From the NCBI GenBank assembly GCA_037447335.1, contig JBBIGV010000057.1, positions 1 to 24,114 on the forward strand: 24,114 bases of DNA, read 5' to 3'. Position numbers and translations under genes: made by a program. How positions within the stretch are numbered: position 1 is the first letter of the stretch; every line of letters starts with the position of its first letter. This document shows positions 5,056-12,893 of this stretch, piece by piece. Origin of the DNA: JBBIGV01 sp037447335 (GTDB taxonomy: Bacteria; Bacteroidota; Ignavibacteria; Ignavibacteriales; Ignavibacteriaceae). The notes beneath the pieces were generated by a model. That model was not told where the DNA came from and made no database searches. It worked only from the letters and a program-made list of their open reading frames with translations.

Positions 5056-7827
5056 TTAATTTACGAGTGAAATTATCTTGGTTTCATAATCATTATCATG
5101 GTTTGGAATAGGAATTTGACCTAAACTAAATAGAGTAACTTGTGGAAAAGAATTTTTAAAATCCGTAAACATTACTTTCCAATAAAAGTAAACTGCTTTA
5201 GAGTTAATAATTCCTAAAATGTACTTTTCTAAATTCAAGTCTCTTGTCATAATGGTAAAAATATTTCCTGTTACTGCAATCGGCGAAGTAATTAAAGTTG
5301 CTGTTGGTTGTACATCAATTTGCCTGATTACCACTTTATGTTCTGCAAGATGCACTTCACTATCCCAACACCCTCCTGCTGTCTTTGGTTTTTTAAATAA
5401 AACATGTTCGCTTATATCATTAGAAAAATATCGGTGCACATCACTACCCGATAGTATTGGGACATATTTATCATTTATTTTTTCATTAGAAAAGTATTTT
5501 CCTCTGTTTCCTGTTATCAAACCTCGATTTAGTTGAGATATTTTATGAAGTGGTTCTCCACTATGATTCATTTTCTCGATAATTCTAACATTAGTTTCAT
5601 CAATTAGCAAGTTCCATACTTTCCCAACAGTTTCATAATATCTAATTTGCTTTACTTCACTATATGTTAATGCAAAGCTTTGTTTGTATAATTCTAATGT
5701 ATGGGTTTTATAAATAATATTTTTACTTCTCTTATTATTATCATTTTCTTTCTCAAGTATGTAAACTGAAGTATAAACATCAGCTCCCTTAAATACTTTT
5801 TCTTTAGTTAAAGAAATTTTTTGAATTCTGCAATGGTCTAAAATCCACAATCTTAAATTTTCAACATATACATTGTTCAATAATGAAGATGGGGTTATAT
5901 AACCAAGCAATCCATTGTTTTTTAGTTTTGTTATACTTTTTTGAATAAATAAATGAAACATATCAATTTTAAATTCTGCAACAGTATAGTTCTGTTTAAA
6001 ATACCGAAGAACGTTTTGTTCAGTATTGTGAGGTTGCATCATTCTATACGGCGGATTCCCCACAATCGCATCAAATCCTCCTGACTTCATTACCTCAGGG
6101 AAAACGGTTTCAAAATCCATCGGTTTGAGTCGGAGTTCATCAAAGGCTCCTGTAGGGGCGTTCAATTGAACGCCCCTACCATATTGAACACCCGTACCAT
6201 ATTTAACACCCCCACCAAACAGAGTAGAGTCTTGCTCAAGAATATCCGTTCCGATAAGTGAATTTCCGCAGACAATGTTTTTGTTGAGGTCGGGTAAAAG
6301 CTGCTCTTTGAACATTACCCACGTATCGTTTGCAGTTGCGGTTGTTTCATCTTCAAGCAGCTTTAAGTAGAGAGAAAGCTGTGTCACCTCAACTGCCTGC
6401 TGGTCGAGATCAACACCGTAAATATTGTTAAGAAGGATTTTCTGTTTCTGCTGCAGCGAAAGACGGTAAGCGCCTTCATACAAAATACAGCCGTCCTTTT
6501 TTGCCTGTTCGGGATGCTGCTGATACCACTGCTTGTGGTAATCAATAAGCCGTTCATAAACGGTAATAAGAAAAGAACCGCTTCCGCATGCAATATCGGC
6601 AAAACGCATCTTTGCAATTTCTTTCGGCGTTTTACCATTTATAAGTTTTACAACTGTGTTATCAACAATATAGTTTACGATATACTGAGGTGTGTAATAC
6701 ACTCCCCCTGCTTTACGGACTTCGGGCTTTTCTTCAATAGTTACGCGCTTATCGGTTGCATTTACAACTTTGCCGAGAAACCTTTCATAGATTGAACCGA
6801 GTATGTGAATGGGTATAGCATCAAAGTTATACGGCGAGTTTTCATGGGAGAGTTCTTCACAGATAGATGCAAATATTTTTTCATCCGGCTCAACAATGTT
6901 TCGCGAATCAATAAAACTTTTTTTGAAGACAACTCCATTGTATTTGGCATCGAGTTTCCGGGATGCAGCTAAGAAGTCTTCCCATGCAGTTCTTCGTCTG
7001 CCAAACTCGTTTATGTAATGATGCGGTTCAATCAGCTTATCTTCAAGAAATCTTATAAAGACGAGCCGGTCAATTGTTCGCTGAGTTGCTTCAGTAAGTT
7101 CTTCGCTTGAAAGATGATGATTATTTTTCTTAAAAGATTTTGCAAGCCGGGTTCTTATTTCATCAAGCTCTTCGAGGAATGCCTCAACAATGTTCTGAAA
7201 TTTTTCTTTTACACGCGCTTTCTTTTTGCCTCTTGGTTTAGGCAGTGATTCAACAAACTTTTCAATTGAGTTATCAGAAACAGCTTCACGTGAAAAGAGA
7301 TAATAGATTTCCTTCAGCTTTTCTTCATTGGCATATTCGGTATAATGAAAGATTTTTAATTTGTGGTTGAGTATATCGTTAATATCGGGACGAAAGCGGC
7401 AGTCGAGGATAATAAACTCCTCAAAATCAGTAAGCACAGCAATGGGAGTCTTGGCATTCCAGCCATATCGTAATGTCTGAAAGAAATAATCTTTATTCTG
7501 AAGATCGTGTGAAGGTTTTTTAGCTTCAACAAAAAACTTTACATCACGAAAGTTGGGGGAAAGATAAAAAGTGTAATCGGCTCGCTTTTGTGCTTTTGCA
7601 ACCGTAACAGGTTTTTCAACCCTAACTTCCTGTTCGTATGGATTCTTTTGTGTTTCGTGTCTTACATCCCATCCGAGAGCGATAAAGAATTTGTTGATAA
7701 AATCATTACGCACGTCTGCTTCGGAATAGGACGGATTAAGATAGTGCTGTTCGTTTTCTTTGAAGTCATTAACTAATCCGGTAACAATTTTGAAGGCATT
7801 TTCGAAAGACAAGATGAATATCTCCAA
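5056..7827 (-). CDS. Type IIG restriction-modification enzyme (nuclease + N6-adenine methyltransferase)
   Basis: A 923-residue single-chain enzyme that should cut DNA and methylate adenine within one recognition site. The N-terminal PD-(D/E)XK nuclease shows RADYTFY (Asp 84) and FFVEAKKP (Glu 101, Lys 103). A helical linker follows, then the gamma-type methyltransferase: motif I FADIACGSGSFL near 406-417 (AdoMet binding), NNIYGVDLDQQAVEV, and the catalytic NPPY at 591-594. The C-terminal part, from about 720, is the target-recognition region with LSGSDVHRYF and IGQIPIP-like segments. Residues about 536-559 are an odd Gly-rich, six-residue repeat encoded by an in-frame REP1 palindrome and its degenerate neighbours. 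The start is TTG at 7827; a second TTG at 7812 is preceded by GGAG and may be the real one. The natural 55-residue tail lies beyond the TAA at 5056. Whether the enzyme is active without it is unknown. Confidence 0.88.
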   Translation of the reverse strand: MEIFILSFENAFKIVTGLVNDFKENEQHYLNPSYSEADVRNDFINKFFIALGWDVRHETQKNPYEQEVRVEKPVTVAKAQKRADYTFYLSPNFRDVKFFVEAKKPSHDLQNKDYFFQTLRYGWNAKTPIAVLTDFEEFIILDCRFRPDINDILNHKLKIFHYTEYANEEKLKEIYYLFSREAVSDNSIEKFVESLPKPRGKKKARVKEKFQNIVEAFLEELDEIRTRLAKSFKKNNHHLSSEELTEATQRTIDRLVFIRFLEDKLIEPHHYINEFGRRRTAWEDFLAASRKLDAKYNGVVFKKSFIDSRNIVEPDEKIFASICEELSHENSPYNFDAIPIHILGSIYERFLGKVVNATDKRVTIEEKPEVRKAGGVYYTPQYIVNYIVDNTVVKLINGKTPKEIAKMRFADIACGSGSFLITVYERLIDYHKQWYQQHPEQAKKDGCILYEGAYRLSLQQKQKILLNNIYGVDLDQQAVEVTQLSLYLKLLEDETTATANDTWVMFKEQLLPDLNKNIVCGNSLIGTDILEQDSTLFGGGVKYGTGVQYGRGVQLNAPTGAFDELRLKPMDFETVFPEVMKSGGFDAIVGNPPYRMMQPHNTEQNVLRYFKQNYTVAEFKIDMFHLFIQKSITKLKNNGLLGYITPSSLLNNVYVENLRLWILDHCRIQKISLTKEKVFKGADVYTSVYILEKENDNNKRSKNIIYKTHTLELYKQSFALTYSEVKQIRYYETVGKVWNLLIDETNVRIIEKMNHSGEPLHKISQLNRGLITGNRGKYFSNEKINDKYVPILSGSDVHRYFSNDISEHVLFKKPKTAGGCWDSEVHLAEHKVVIRQIDVQPTATLITSPIAVTGNIFTIMTRDLNLEKYILGIINSKAVYFYWKVMFTDFKNSFPQVTLFSLGQIPIPNHDNDYETKIISLVN
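6152..6215. repeat. REP1 palindrome plus degenerate 18-bp tandem repeats inside the type IIG gene
   Basis: A complete REP1 with both GTAG and CTAC feet at 6152-6179 is in frame in the coding sequence. Next to it, on the minus strand, the half-site is repeated with decay as 18-bp units encoding GVKYGT, GVQYGR and GVQLNA. The array lies between the AdoMet-binding half and the NPPY motif, presumably in a surface loop that tolerates it. Confidence 0.8.
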
Positions 7828-7929
7828 TAGTTTCCGTAAAAATATGAAAAAATCCTGTTTACTTTTACAGAAACTTACGGGATGAACTTACCGATAATCG
7901 GGATGGTTCTGGCAAACTCTGTCGCCAAA

Positions 7930-8136
7930 TTATAGTTTATTAAATTCTTCTAATGTTATATTGGCTTGTTTGAGTATCTTCTTAAAAGTTCCCTCATGTA
8001 TATCCTTTGTATGCAGTGCAACATAAGTCTGTCTGCCATCCGGATGCCTTAAAAATTTATGTTAACCGCTTTGTCTCTTTTCAACAAATCCTGCTCTTAA
8101 AAGCCTGGCTAAAACTTCTTTGGCTGAAAAAGGCAT
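7930..8136 (-). pseudogene. hicA: HicA-type mRNA interferase toxin, interrupted by an in-frame TAA
   Basis: The 68-residue HicA fold is recognisable: MPFSAKEVLARLLRAGFVEK, RQSG, stop, HKFLRHPDGRQTYVALHTKD, then IHEGTFKKILKQANITLEEF. The TAA at 8062-8064 falls exactly where HicA has the Ser of the G-S-H motif holding the catalytic His, so one C-to-A change (TCA to TAA) explains it. The frame is otherwise open up to the TAA at 7930-7932. HicA toxins cleave mRNA on the ribosome. With the stop just before the active His, the toxin should be dead unless the codon is read through. It begins one base after the hicB stop, i.e. the antitoxin comes first here. Confidence 0.8.
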
Positions 8137-8137
8137 C

Positions 8138-8362
8138 TTAGATTTCTATTTTGGAATAATAAGAATCCTCTTCAACAGGAATATCTTCACCGTTTGCTCT
8201 TTTTTCATCAATCCACGCCTGAAGTAATTCTTCGGCAGCTTTTTTTGCGCCTTCAATTCCAATTCCGTGAGTTGTTAAATCGAAAGCCGGAATACGAGCA
8301 TAGAAATATCCTTCCGGGAATGAAGCATCTTTTATCTTTTCATAAATTATCGTGTACGTCAT
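8138..8362 (-). CDS. hicB: HicB-like antitoxin
   Basis: A 74-residue acidic protein of the HicB partial-RNase-H-like fold: YTIIYEKIKDASFPEGYFYA, then IPAFDLTTHGIGIEGAKKAAEELL with the typical T-x-G-x-x-x-E-A-x-x-x-A pattern, and a short acidic end. It lacks the C-terminal DNA-binding extension of longer HicB proteins. A GAGAG sequence sits about eight bases before the ATG. It directly precedes the broken hicA gene, so it is an antitoxin left without an active partner. Retention of the intact antitoxin with a dead toxin is a common decay outcome. Confidence 0.8.
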   Translation of the reverse strand: MTYTIIYEKIKDASFPEGYFYARIPAFDLTTHGIGIEGAKKAAEELLQAWIDEKRANGEDIPVEEDSYYSKIEI

Positions 8363-8519
8363 GTACTGCTCTCTTTAACCATTTTGTATATAAAAATAAA
8401 ATTTAACATTTTATTCTTGTTGTTGGTTCATCAAAATGTCATTCGCTCCCACTAATCTTAGCGCCAATATTATCCTGTAGCAACCGGATTGAATCGGCTG
8501 TTAAAAATACGTTTACCCC

Positions 8520-9074
8520 TCACACTTCCATTATTTCCTTTTCTTTATGCTTAAGAATTTCATCAACCATTTTAATATGCTCGTCGGTGATTTTCTGAAC
8601 TTCATCTTCACCGTCTTTTAGCTGGTCTTCAGAAAGCTTCTTATCTTTTTCTTCGCGTTTCAGGTGGTCGTTTGCATCGCGGCGAATGTTGCGGACAGCA
8701 ATTTTAGTGTCTTCACCAAATCTTTTTATAAGCTTTACAAGTTCTTTTCTTCGTTCCTCGGTAAGCAGAGGAATTGGAATTTTTAAATTCGTGCCGTCAC
8801 TTACCGGATTCAAACCAATGTTTGCTTCAAGTATAGCTTTATCAACAGCATTAAGAATTGATTTATCCCAGGGAGTAAAAGAAAGAGTATGAACGTCAAG
8901 CACTGTAAGATTTCCTACCTGGTTAATTGGTGTAGGAGTTCCATAATAATCAACTTTAATTCCGTCTAATAGAGCTGTGGTTGCTTTACCGCTGCGGATT
9001 TTTGCAAGCTCGCTGCGAAGGGCATCAATTGATTTGCCCATTCTGTTTTTTGTATCTTTTATTATTTGCTGCAT
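8520..9074 (-). CDS. frr: Ribosome recycling factor
   Basis: A 184-residue protein, the standard RRF length, alignable throughout: N-terminal MQQIIKDTKNRMGKSIDALR helix, SELAKIRSGKAT, the domain II segment with YYGTPTPINQVGNLTV and WDKSILNAVDKAI, SDGTNLKIPIPLLTEERRKEL, and the long C-terminal helix rich in Lys/Glu. RRF, with EF-G, splits the post-termination ribosome to release mRNA and tRNA. An AGAGGT sequence precedes the ATG. It is the last gene of the rplM-rpsI-rpsB-tsf-pyrH-frr series, 36 bp after pyrH, a widely conserved pair. Confidence 0.97.
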   Translation of the reverse strand: MQQIIKDTKNRMGKSIDALRSELAKIRSGKATTALLDGIKVDYYGTPTPINQVGNLTVLDVHTLSFTPWDKSILNAVDKAILEANIGLNPVSDGTNLKIPIPLLTEERRKELVKLIKRFGEDTKIAVRNIRRDANDHLKREEKDKKLSEDQLKDGEDEVQKITDEHIKMVDEILKHKEKEIMEV

Positions 9075-9110
9075 AACTACCTCTTTATATAAAGCTGTAA
9101 ACTCTTATCC

Positions 9111-9833
9111 TCAAGCAGTTTCCTTTATCAAAGTTCCAATGTTTTCGCCGGTAACTAATTTAACAAGATTACCGGGTACATCCATGTTAAAGACGATCAT
9201 CGGTAAATTATTTTCCTGGCATAAGCTAACTGCTGTTAAATCCATTATACGCAAATTCTTTTTAAGCACGTCAAGATAAGTAATGTTATCAAAGCGCAAT
9301 GCATCCGGATTTTTTTCAGGGTCTGAGTCATAAACACCATCAACCCGGGTGCCTTTAACTATAACCTCTGCTTCAATTTCAACGGCTCTTAACGATGCGG
9401 CTGTATCTGTGCTGAAATAGGGATGACCGGTTCCACCTCCAAAAATAACCACCCTTCCTTTTTCAAGATGTCTGATAGCTCTGCGGCGGATATATGATTC
9501 GGCAATTTCTTCCATTTTGATTGAACTCATCAGCCTTGTGAAGATGCCCTGTTTCTCAATAGCATTCTGCAGCGCGAGTGAATTTATAATTGTTGCAAGC
9601 ATACCCATTTGATCGCCGGTAACCCTGTCAATTCCCTGATCATTAGCGCTTAAGCCGCGATAAATATTTCCACCGCCGATAACAATACCAAGCTGCACAC
9701 CTAACTGGTGAACTTTTTTAACTTCTGAAGAAAAAAACTCAAGCACTTTATGATCAATGCCGAAGCCTTTGTCGCCCATTAATGATTCGCCGCTGAGTTT
9801 AAGCAGCAGTCTTTTGTACTTAAGATTTTTCAT
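9111..9833 (-). CDS. pyrH: UMP kinase
   Basis: A 240-residue bacterial UMP kinase of the amino-acid-kinase fold, phosphorylating UMP to UDP with ATP. It has KRLLLKLSGESLMG at the N-terminus, GIVIGGGNIYRG (phosphate-binding glycines), DRVTGDQMGMLATIINSLAL, the GGTGHPYFSTDTAA nucleotide-site loop, and VKGTRVDGVYDSDPEKNP. Length is normal. It begins only 20 bp beyond the end of a strong intrinsic terminator that follows tsf, so its expression must come from readthrough, a promoter inside tsf, or a promoter overlapping the hairpin. frr follows 36 bp later. Confidence 0.97.
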   Translation of the reverse strand: MKNLKYKRLLLKLSGESLMGDKGFGIDHKVLEFFSSEVKKVHQLGVQLGIVIGGGNIYRGLSANDQGIDRVTGDQMGMLATIINSLALQNAIEKQGIFTRLMSSIKMEEIAESYIRRRAIRHLEKGRVVIFGGGTGHPYFSTDTAASLRAVEIEAEVIVKGTRVDGVYDSDPEKNPDALRFDNITYLDVLKKNLRIMDLTAVSLCQENNLPMIVFNMDVPGNLVKLVTGENIGTLIKETA

Positions 9834-9852
9834 ATTAATTCCGATTCAAATA

Positions 9853-9887
9853 TAAAAAAAAGACCTTAAAATTTTTAAGGTCTTTTT
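9853..9887 (-). terminator. Intrinsic terminator/attenuator between tsf and pyrH
   Basis: AGACCTTAAAA at 9861-9871 pairs perfectly with TTTTAAGGTCT at 9873-9883; on the minus-strand transcript the stem is followed by a run of eight U's. It begins about ten bases after the tsf stop. The T-run on the other side makes it potentially bidirectional. Confidence 0.8.
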
Positions 9888-9896
9888 CGTTAATCT

Positions 9897-10751
9897 TTAT
9901 TTATTCTCATCTCCCAGATGGAACCGCCTGAACAGTTCGATTCTGGTTTGAGCGTTATGTTTATTGTTGAATTCTTTAATAAGATCACCGACTGTTTTAG
10001 CATTATCCTTAATGAACATTTGCTCAACAAGGCAGTTTTCCTGATAGAATTTATTCAATCTGCCGGCTGCAATTTTATCGAGCATATTTTCAGGTTTACC
10101 TTCTTTGCGGGCAAGCTCTTTATATATATCTAATTCCTTTTCAATAACATCTTTCGGAACCTCTTCTCTATAAACACAAATGGGTTTCATAGCGGCAACC
10201 TGCATTGCAATTTCTTTTCCAATCGCAGCAAGTTCATCTGCACCGCTATTTACACCGTTAAATTTAACTATCACTCCAAGTTTCGAACCGAGGTGAACGT
10301 AGTCAACCACTATTCCATCACTTGTGGAATCAACTGCAAATCTGGAAATTTCAATTTTCTCGCCAACTTTACCCATTACATCACTAAGCATCTCAGCAAC
10401 TTTAGGGTCGCTGCGCAGCGCTTTGATGCTGGCGGGTTTTTGTTTTTCAATAATATCCGGAATTGAGTTTGCAAATAAAGTAAAATCAGCGCTTTTAGCA
10501 ACGAAGTCTGTTTCGCAGTTAACCTCAACAATGATAGAGGTTTTTTTATCGTTGGAAATTTTTGTTAACACAACACCTTCGTTGGCAGATTTTTCAGCGC
10601 GCTTTGCAGCCACCGCAGCACCTTTTTTACGTAGGATTTCAATAGCTTTATCCATATCGCCGTTTGATTCGGTAAGAGCTTTTTTGCAATCCATCATACC
10701 GGCGCCGGTTTTTTGTCTTAGTTCATTTACTTGTGCAGCAGTAATACTCAT
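9897..10751 (-). CDS. tsf: Translation elongation factor Ts
   Basis: A 284-residue EF-Ts. The N-terminal UBA-like part reads AAQVNELRQKTGAGMMDCKK and ALTESNGDMDKAIEILRKKG; the core has EVNCETDFVAKSADF and, in the second half, EIAMQVAAMKPICV with the usual P-K-D-V-I-E-K-E segment and a C-terminal GRLNKFYQENCLVEQ motif. It exchanges GDP for GTP on EF-Tu. It follows rpsB after 49 bp, the almost universal arrangement, and is followed by a strong terminator. The ATG at 10751 has AAGGGA upstream. Confidence 0.97.
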   Translation of the reverse strand: MSITAAQVNELRQKTGAGMMDCKKALTESNGDMDKAIEILRKKGAAVAAKRAEKSANEGVVLTKISNDKKTSIIVEVNCETDFVAKSADFTLFANSIPDIIEKQKPASIKALRSDPKVAEMLSDVMGKVGEKIEISRFAVDSTSDGIVVDYVHLGSKLGVIVKFNGVNSGADELAAIGKEIAMQVAAMKPICVYREEVPKDVIEKELDIYKELARKEGKPENMLDKIAAGRLNKFYQENCLVEQMFIKDNAKTVGDLIKEFNNKHNAQTRIELFRRFHLGDENK

Positions 10752-10800
10752 GTTTTATTTCCCTTATTTAATTCCGGGGAGATGATTCTCACCGAAAAGA

Positions 10801-11727
10801 TTATTCAGAATCTGTTTTTTCTTCGGTTGGTTTTTCAACTACTGTTTGATCATCAGCAGAAATTTCTTGTGCTTCCTCAACCTTGGTTTCAGCCTTAGCT
10901 TTTTTCTCGGCAAGCTTAGCAGCCCTTCTTTCAGCGGCTTTAGTTTCTGCAGCTTTTTTCTCTGCTGCTTCGGCTTTTCGTTCATCTTCTCTTTCTTTCT
11001 TCAGTCTTTCTTTTTCTGCAGCTTCTTCAGCTTTGATTTCTTTTGCCTTTGCAGCACCTTCAATAACAGAATCGGCAATAAATTTTGTTATCAACTCTAT
11101 GGTTTTAACTGCATCATCATTTGCAGGGATTATGTAATCAACAACATCGGGGTCACAATTTGTATCAACAATAGCAAAAACAGGAATGTTAAGCCTTCTG
11201 GCTTCATTTACTGCAATTGCTTCTTTTTTGATATCTACAATGAAAAGAGCACCGGGCAGCTTTCCCATTGATTCCACGCCTTCAAGAACTTTTTTGAGCT
11301 TATCCTTTTCTCTGCTGAGAAAAAGGCGCTCTTTCTTGGTGATCTTGTCGAATGTTCCATCAGATTCTTGTTTCTCGATATTGTTTAATCTCTTAACACT
11401 CTTTCTTATGGTAGCAAAATTTGTCAGCATGCCGCCTAACCATCTTTCGCATACCCAATTCATCTCGCATCTTTTTGCTTCTGTTTCGATGATGTTTTTT
11501 GCCTGTTTCTTCGTTCCGACAAACAAAACCTTTTTACCTTCAGCAACAAGATTTTTCAACTGTTCGGCTGTTTCAGTAACAGCTTTCTGTGTTTTGTTTA
11601 AATCAATTATGTGAATCCCGTTCTTCTCCATAAAAATATACGGCTTCATTTTGGGATTCCAACGGCGGGTTAAATGCCCGAAGTGTGCCCCGGCTTCAAT
11701 AAGCTGGGTTAGTTCGATCTGACTCAT
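10801..11727 (-). CDS. rpsB: 30S ribosomal protein S2 with long charged C-terminal extension
   Basis: 308 residues from the ATG at 11727, which follows AGGAGATATAAAA and begins MSQIELTQLIEAGAHFGH; the ATG 48 bp further upstream lacks support. S2 signatures are clear: GAHFGHLTRRWNPKMKPYIF, EKNGIHIIDLNKT, WLGGMLTNF, and LFIVDIKKEAIAVNEARRL then PVFAIVDTNCDPD. After about residue 230 comes an extension of about 75 residues made almost only of Ala, Glu and Lys, predicted as a coiled coil, ending with an acidic tail. Standard S2 ends near 230-250, so this tail is an add-on; similar tails occur in other Bacteroidota-group S2 proteins (recollection). It precedes tsf. Confidence 0.96.
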   Translation of the reverse strand: MSQIELTQLIEAGAHFGHLTRRWNPKMKPYIFMEKNGIHIIDLNKTQKAVTETAEQLKNLVAEGKKVLFVGTKKQAKNIIETEAKRCEMNWVCERWLGGMLTNFATIRKSVKRLNNIEKQESDGTFDKITKKERLFLSREKDKLKKVLEGVESMGKLPGALFIVDIKKEAIAVNEARRLNIPVFAIVDTNCDPDVVDYIIPANDDAVKTIELITKFIADSVIEGAAKAKEIKAEEAAEKERLKKEREDERKAEAAEKKAAETKAAERRAAKLAEKKAKAETKVEEAQEISADDQTVVEKPTEEKTDSE

Positions 11728-11835
11728 TTTTATATCTCCTGTTTTTCTTCTACTCCCTTCAACTTTACCTTTCATCCCTTGAATCGGGACACAGGAGGTA
11801 AATCTGAGAGTATGTGTTGTTAGTTATTTATTATA

Positions 11836-11855
11836 GTTCAGGCTTAAGCCCGAAC
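11836..11855. repeat. Palindromic hairpin after rpsI
   Basis: GTTC-A-GGCTTAAGCC-C-GAAC forms a near-perfect palindrome with one non-matching pair. It lies 7 bp beyond the rpsI stop. There is no U-tract on the minus strand, so it may slow RNA decay or polymerase rather than terminate; it could also be a small REP-like repeat. Confidence 0.5.
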
Positions 11856-11862
11856 GAAGTTA

Positions 11863-12249
11863 TTATCTCTTAGAGAACTGGAATCTCTTTCTTGCTTTTG
11901 GCTGTCCGTATTTCTTCCGTTCAACCATTCTTGGATCTCGTGAAAGCAGCCCTTCGCTTTTAAGCGGGGGTCTGTAATCAGCATTTATAGAAATCAAAGC
12001 TCGTGCAATACCCAGCCTGATAGCCTGAGCCTGACCGGTATTACCGCCGCCATTAACTCTTACATGAACATCGTAAATTCCCATAGTATCGGTAAGCCTG
12101 AATGGGAGAAGAATATCTTCACGACTCAGAAGCTGCGGGAAAGCTTTTTCGAATTCCTTCCCGTTAACAGTAATCGTTCCGTTACCGTTTCTTAAAATAA
12201 CTCTTGCAACAGATGTTTTACGTCTTCCTACAAAAATTTGATCTGCCAT
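11863..12249 (-). CDS. rpsI: 30S ribosomal protein S9
   Basis: A 128-residue S9 of standard length with VGRRKTSVARVILRNGNGTI at the start, the HVRVNGGGNTGQAQAIRLGI signature in the middle, and the basic C-terminus LLSRDPRMVERKKYGQPKAR followed by KRFQFSKR, whose tail reaches the P-site tRNA. It starts five bases after the rplM stop, the universal L13-S9 pairing. The next gene, rpsB, is 135 bp away, with a hairpin in between. Confidence 0.97.
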   Translation of the reverse strand: MADQIFVGRRKTSVARVILRNGNGTITVNGKEFEKAFPQLLSREDILLPFRLTDTMGIYDVHVRVNGGGNTGQAQAIRLGIARALISINADYRPPLKSEGLLSRDPRMVERKKYGQPKARKRFQFSKR

Positions 12250-12254
12250 TCTAT

Positions 12255-12704
12255 TTATATCTCCGTAAGATTTAAAGTTTCAGGTTTCTGAGCTGCGTGC
12301 GGGTGTGCATCGCCGGCATAAACTTTTAATTTTTTTATAAGTTTTCTTCCCAATCGATTTTTAGGCAGCATACCTTTCACAGCGCTCTCTATAACAAATT
12401 CAGGTTTTTTATTCATAACCTCGGCAAAAGACCGGGTTTTTAGTCCTCCCGGGTAACCACTGTGATGATAATATTTTTTTAATTCTTCTCTTTTACCCGT
12501 CATAATAACCTGATCAGCATTAATAACAATAACAAAATCACCTGTATCAGCATTAGGAGTAAAAACAGCCTTATGCTTACCTCGAATCACCTTAGCAACC
12601 TTGGATGCTAATCTGCCAAGCACTTGTTCCTTTGCATCAACAATAAACCATTTCTTTTCTGCATCGGCTGTGGTGATGAACCTTGTCAATTTTTCTTGTT
12701 TCAC
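12255..12704 (-). CDS. rplM: 50S ribosomal protein L13
   Basis: A 149-residue L13: KKWFIVDAKEQVLGRLASKV, IRGKHKAVFTPNADTGDFVI, the family signature GYPGGLKTRSF, AVKGMLPKNRLGRKL and LKVYAGDAHPH. The start is GTG at 12704, preceded eight bases upstream by GGAGG, so the unusual start codon is well supported. It is an early-assembly 23S rRNA-binding protein. It heads the ribosomal block; a clear sigma-70-type promoter lies about 50-75 bp upstream. Confidence 0.97.
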   Translation of the reverse strand: MKQEKLTRFITTADAEKKWFIVDAKEQVLGRLASKVAKVIRGKHKAVFTPNADTGDFVIVINADQVIMTGKREELKKYYHHSGYPGGLKTRSFAEVMNKKPEFVIESAVKGMLPKNRLGRKLIKKLKVYAGDAHPHAAQKPETLNLTEI

Positions 12705-12750
12705 TTAATATTCCTCCGAAAAACCATTTCGCTTTAAAATAAAGGTTGAT

Positions 12751-12779
12751 AAAATACACTTGATCACTTCAAAAGTCAA
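12751..12779 (-). promoter_or_regulatory. Sigma-70-like promoter of rplM-rpsI
   Basis: On the minus strand TTGACT (12774-12779) is followed after exactly 17 bases by TATTTT (12751-12756). Transcription would start near 12744, giving a leader of about 40 nt with a GGAGG ribosome-binding site before the GTG start. Confidence 0.75.
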
Positions 12780-12799
12780 GAATTCCTGGCTTAATAATT

Positions 12800-12883
12800 T
12801 ACAGGATTCCTTCATTCTTCAATAAATACATTTCAGTATTGCTGAAGCTCTCAAAAGACGGATGTCAGAATGAAATTCCTGTA
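12800..12883. repeat. Inverted-repeat element between the membrane-protein gene and the rplM promoter
   Basis: TACAGGATTCCTTCATTCT at 12800-12818 and AGAATGAAATTCCTGTA at 12867-12883 are imperfect inverted repeats (two-base gap). Between them TTCAG-TATTG-CTGAA forms a small internal hairpin. It carries no gene; it could be a transcription barrier upstream of the ribosomal operon or a small non-autonomous repeat. Confidence 0.45.
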
Positions 12884-12893
12884 AAACGGGTAA

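Noticed and set aside
6384..6795. Extra frames within the methyltransferase region of the type IIG gene, on both strands
   Set aside because: They are out of frame with an uninterrupted, strongly motif-bearing protein.
7830..7871. Imperfect inverted repeat (TTTCCGTAAAA / TTTTACAGAAA) upstream of the type IIG gene
   Set aside because: Two mismatches in AT-rich arms and no associated motif; it could be a regulatory hairpin, but chance is not excluded.
5056..8064. Reassignment of TAA to a sense codon (in-frame TAA in the type IIG gene and hicA)
   Set aside because: Conserved genes here such as trkA, tsf, rpsB and hicB end properly with TAA, so independent nonsense mutations are simpler.
10846..11614. 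Long antisense open frames over rpsB
   Set aside because: They are shadows produced by the Ala/Glu/Lys-rich coding strand, giving Phe/Ser/Leu-rich nonsense proteins.
10801..11775. Upstream ATG start for rpsB at 11775
   Set aside because: The added 16 residues are not part of S2, and the ATG at 11727 has a well-placed AGGAG and the canonical N-terminus.
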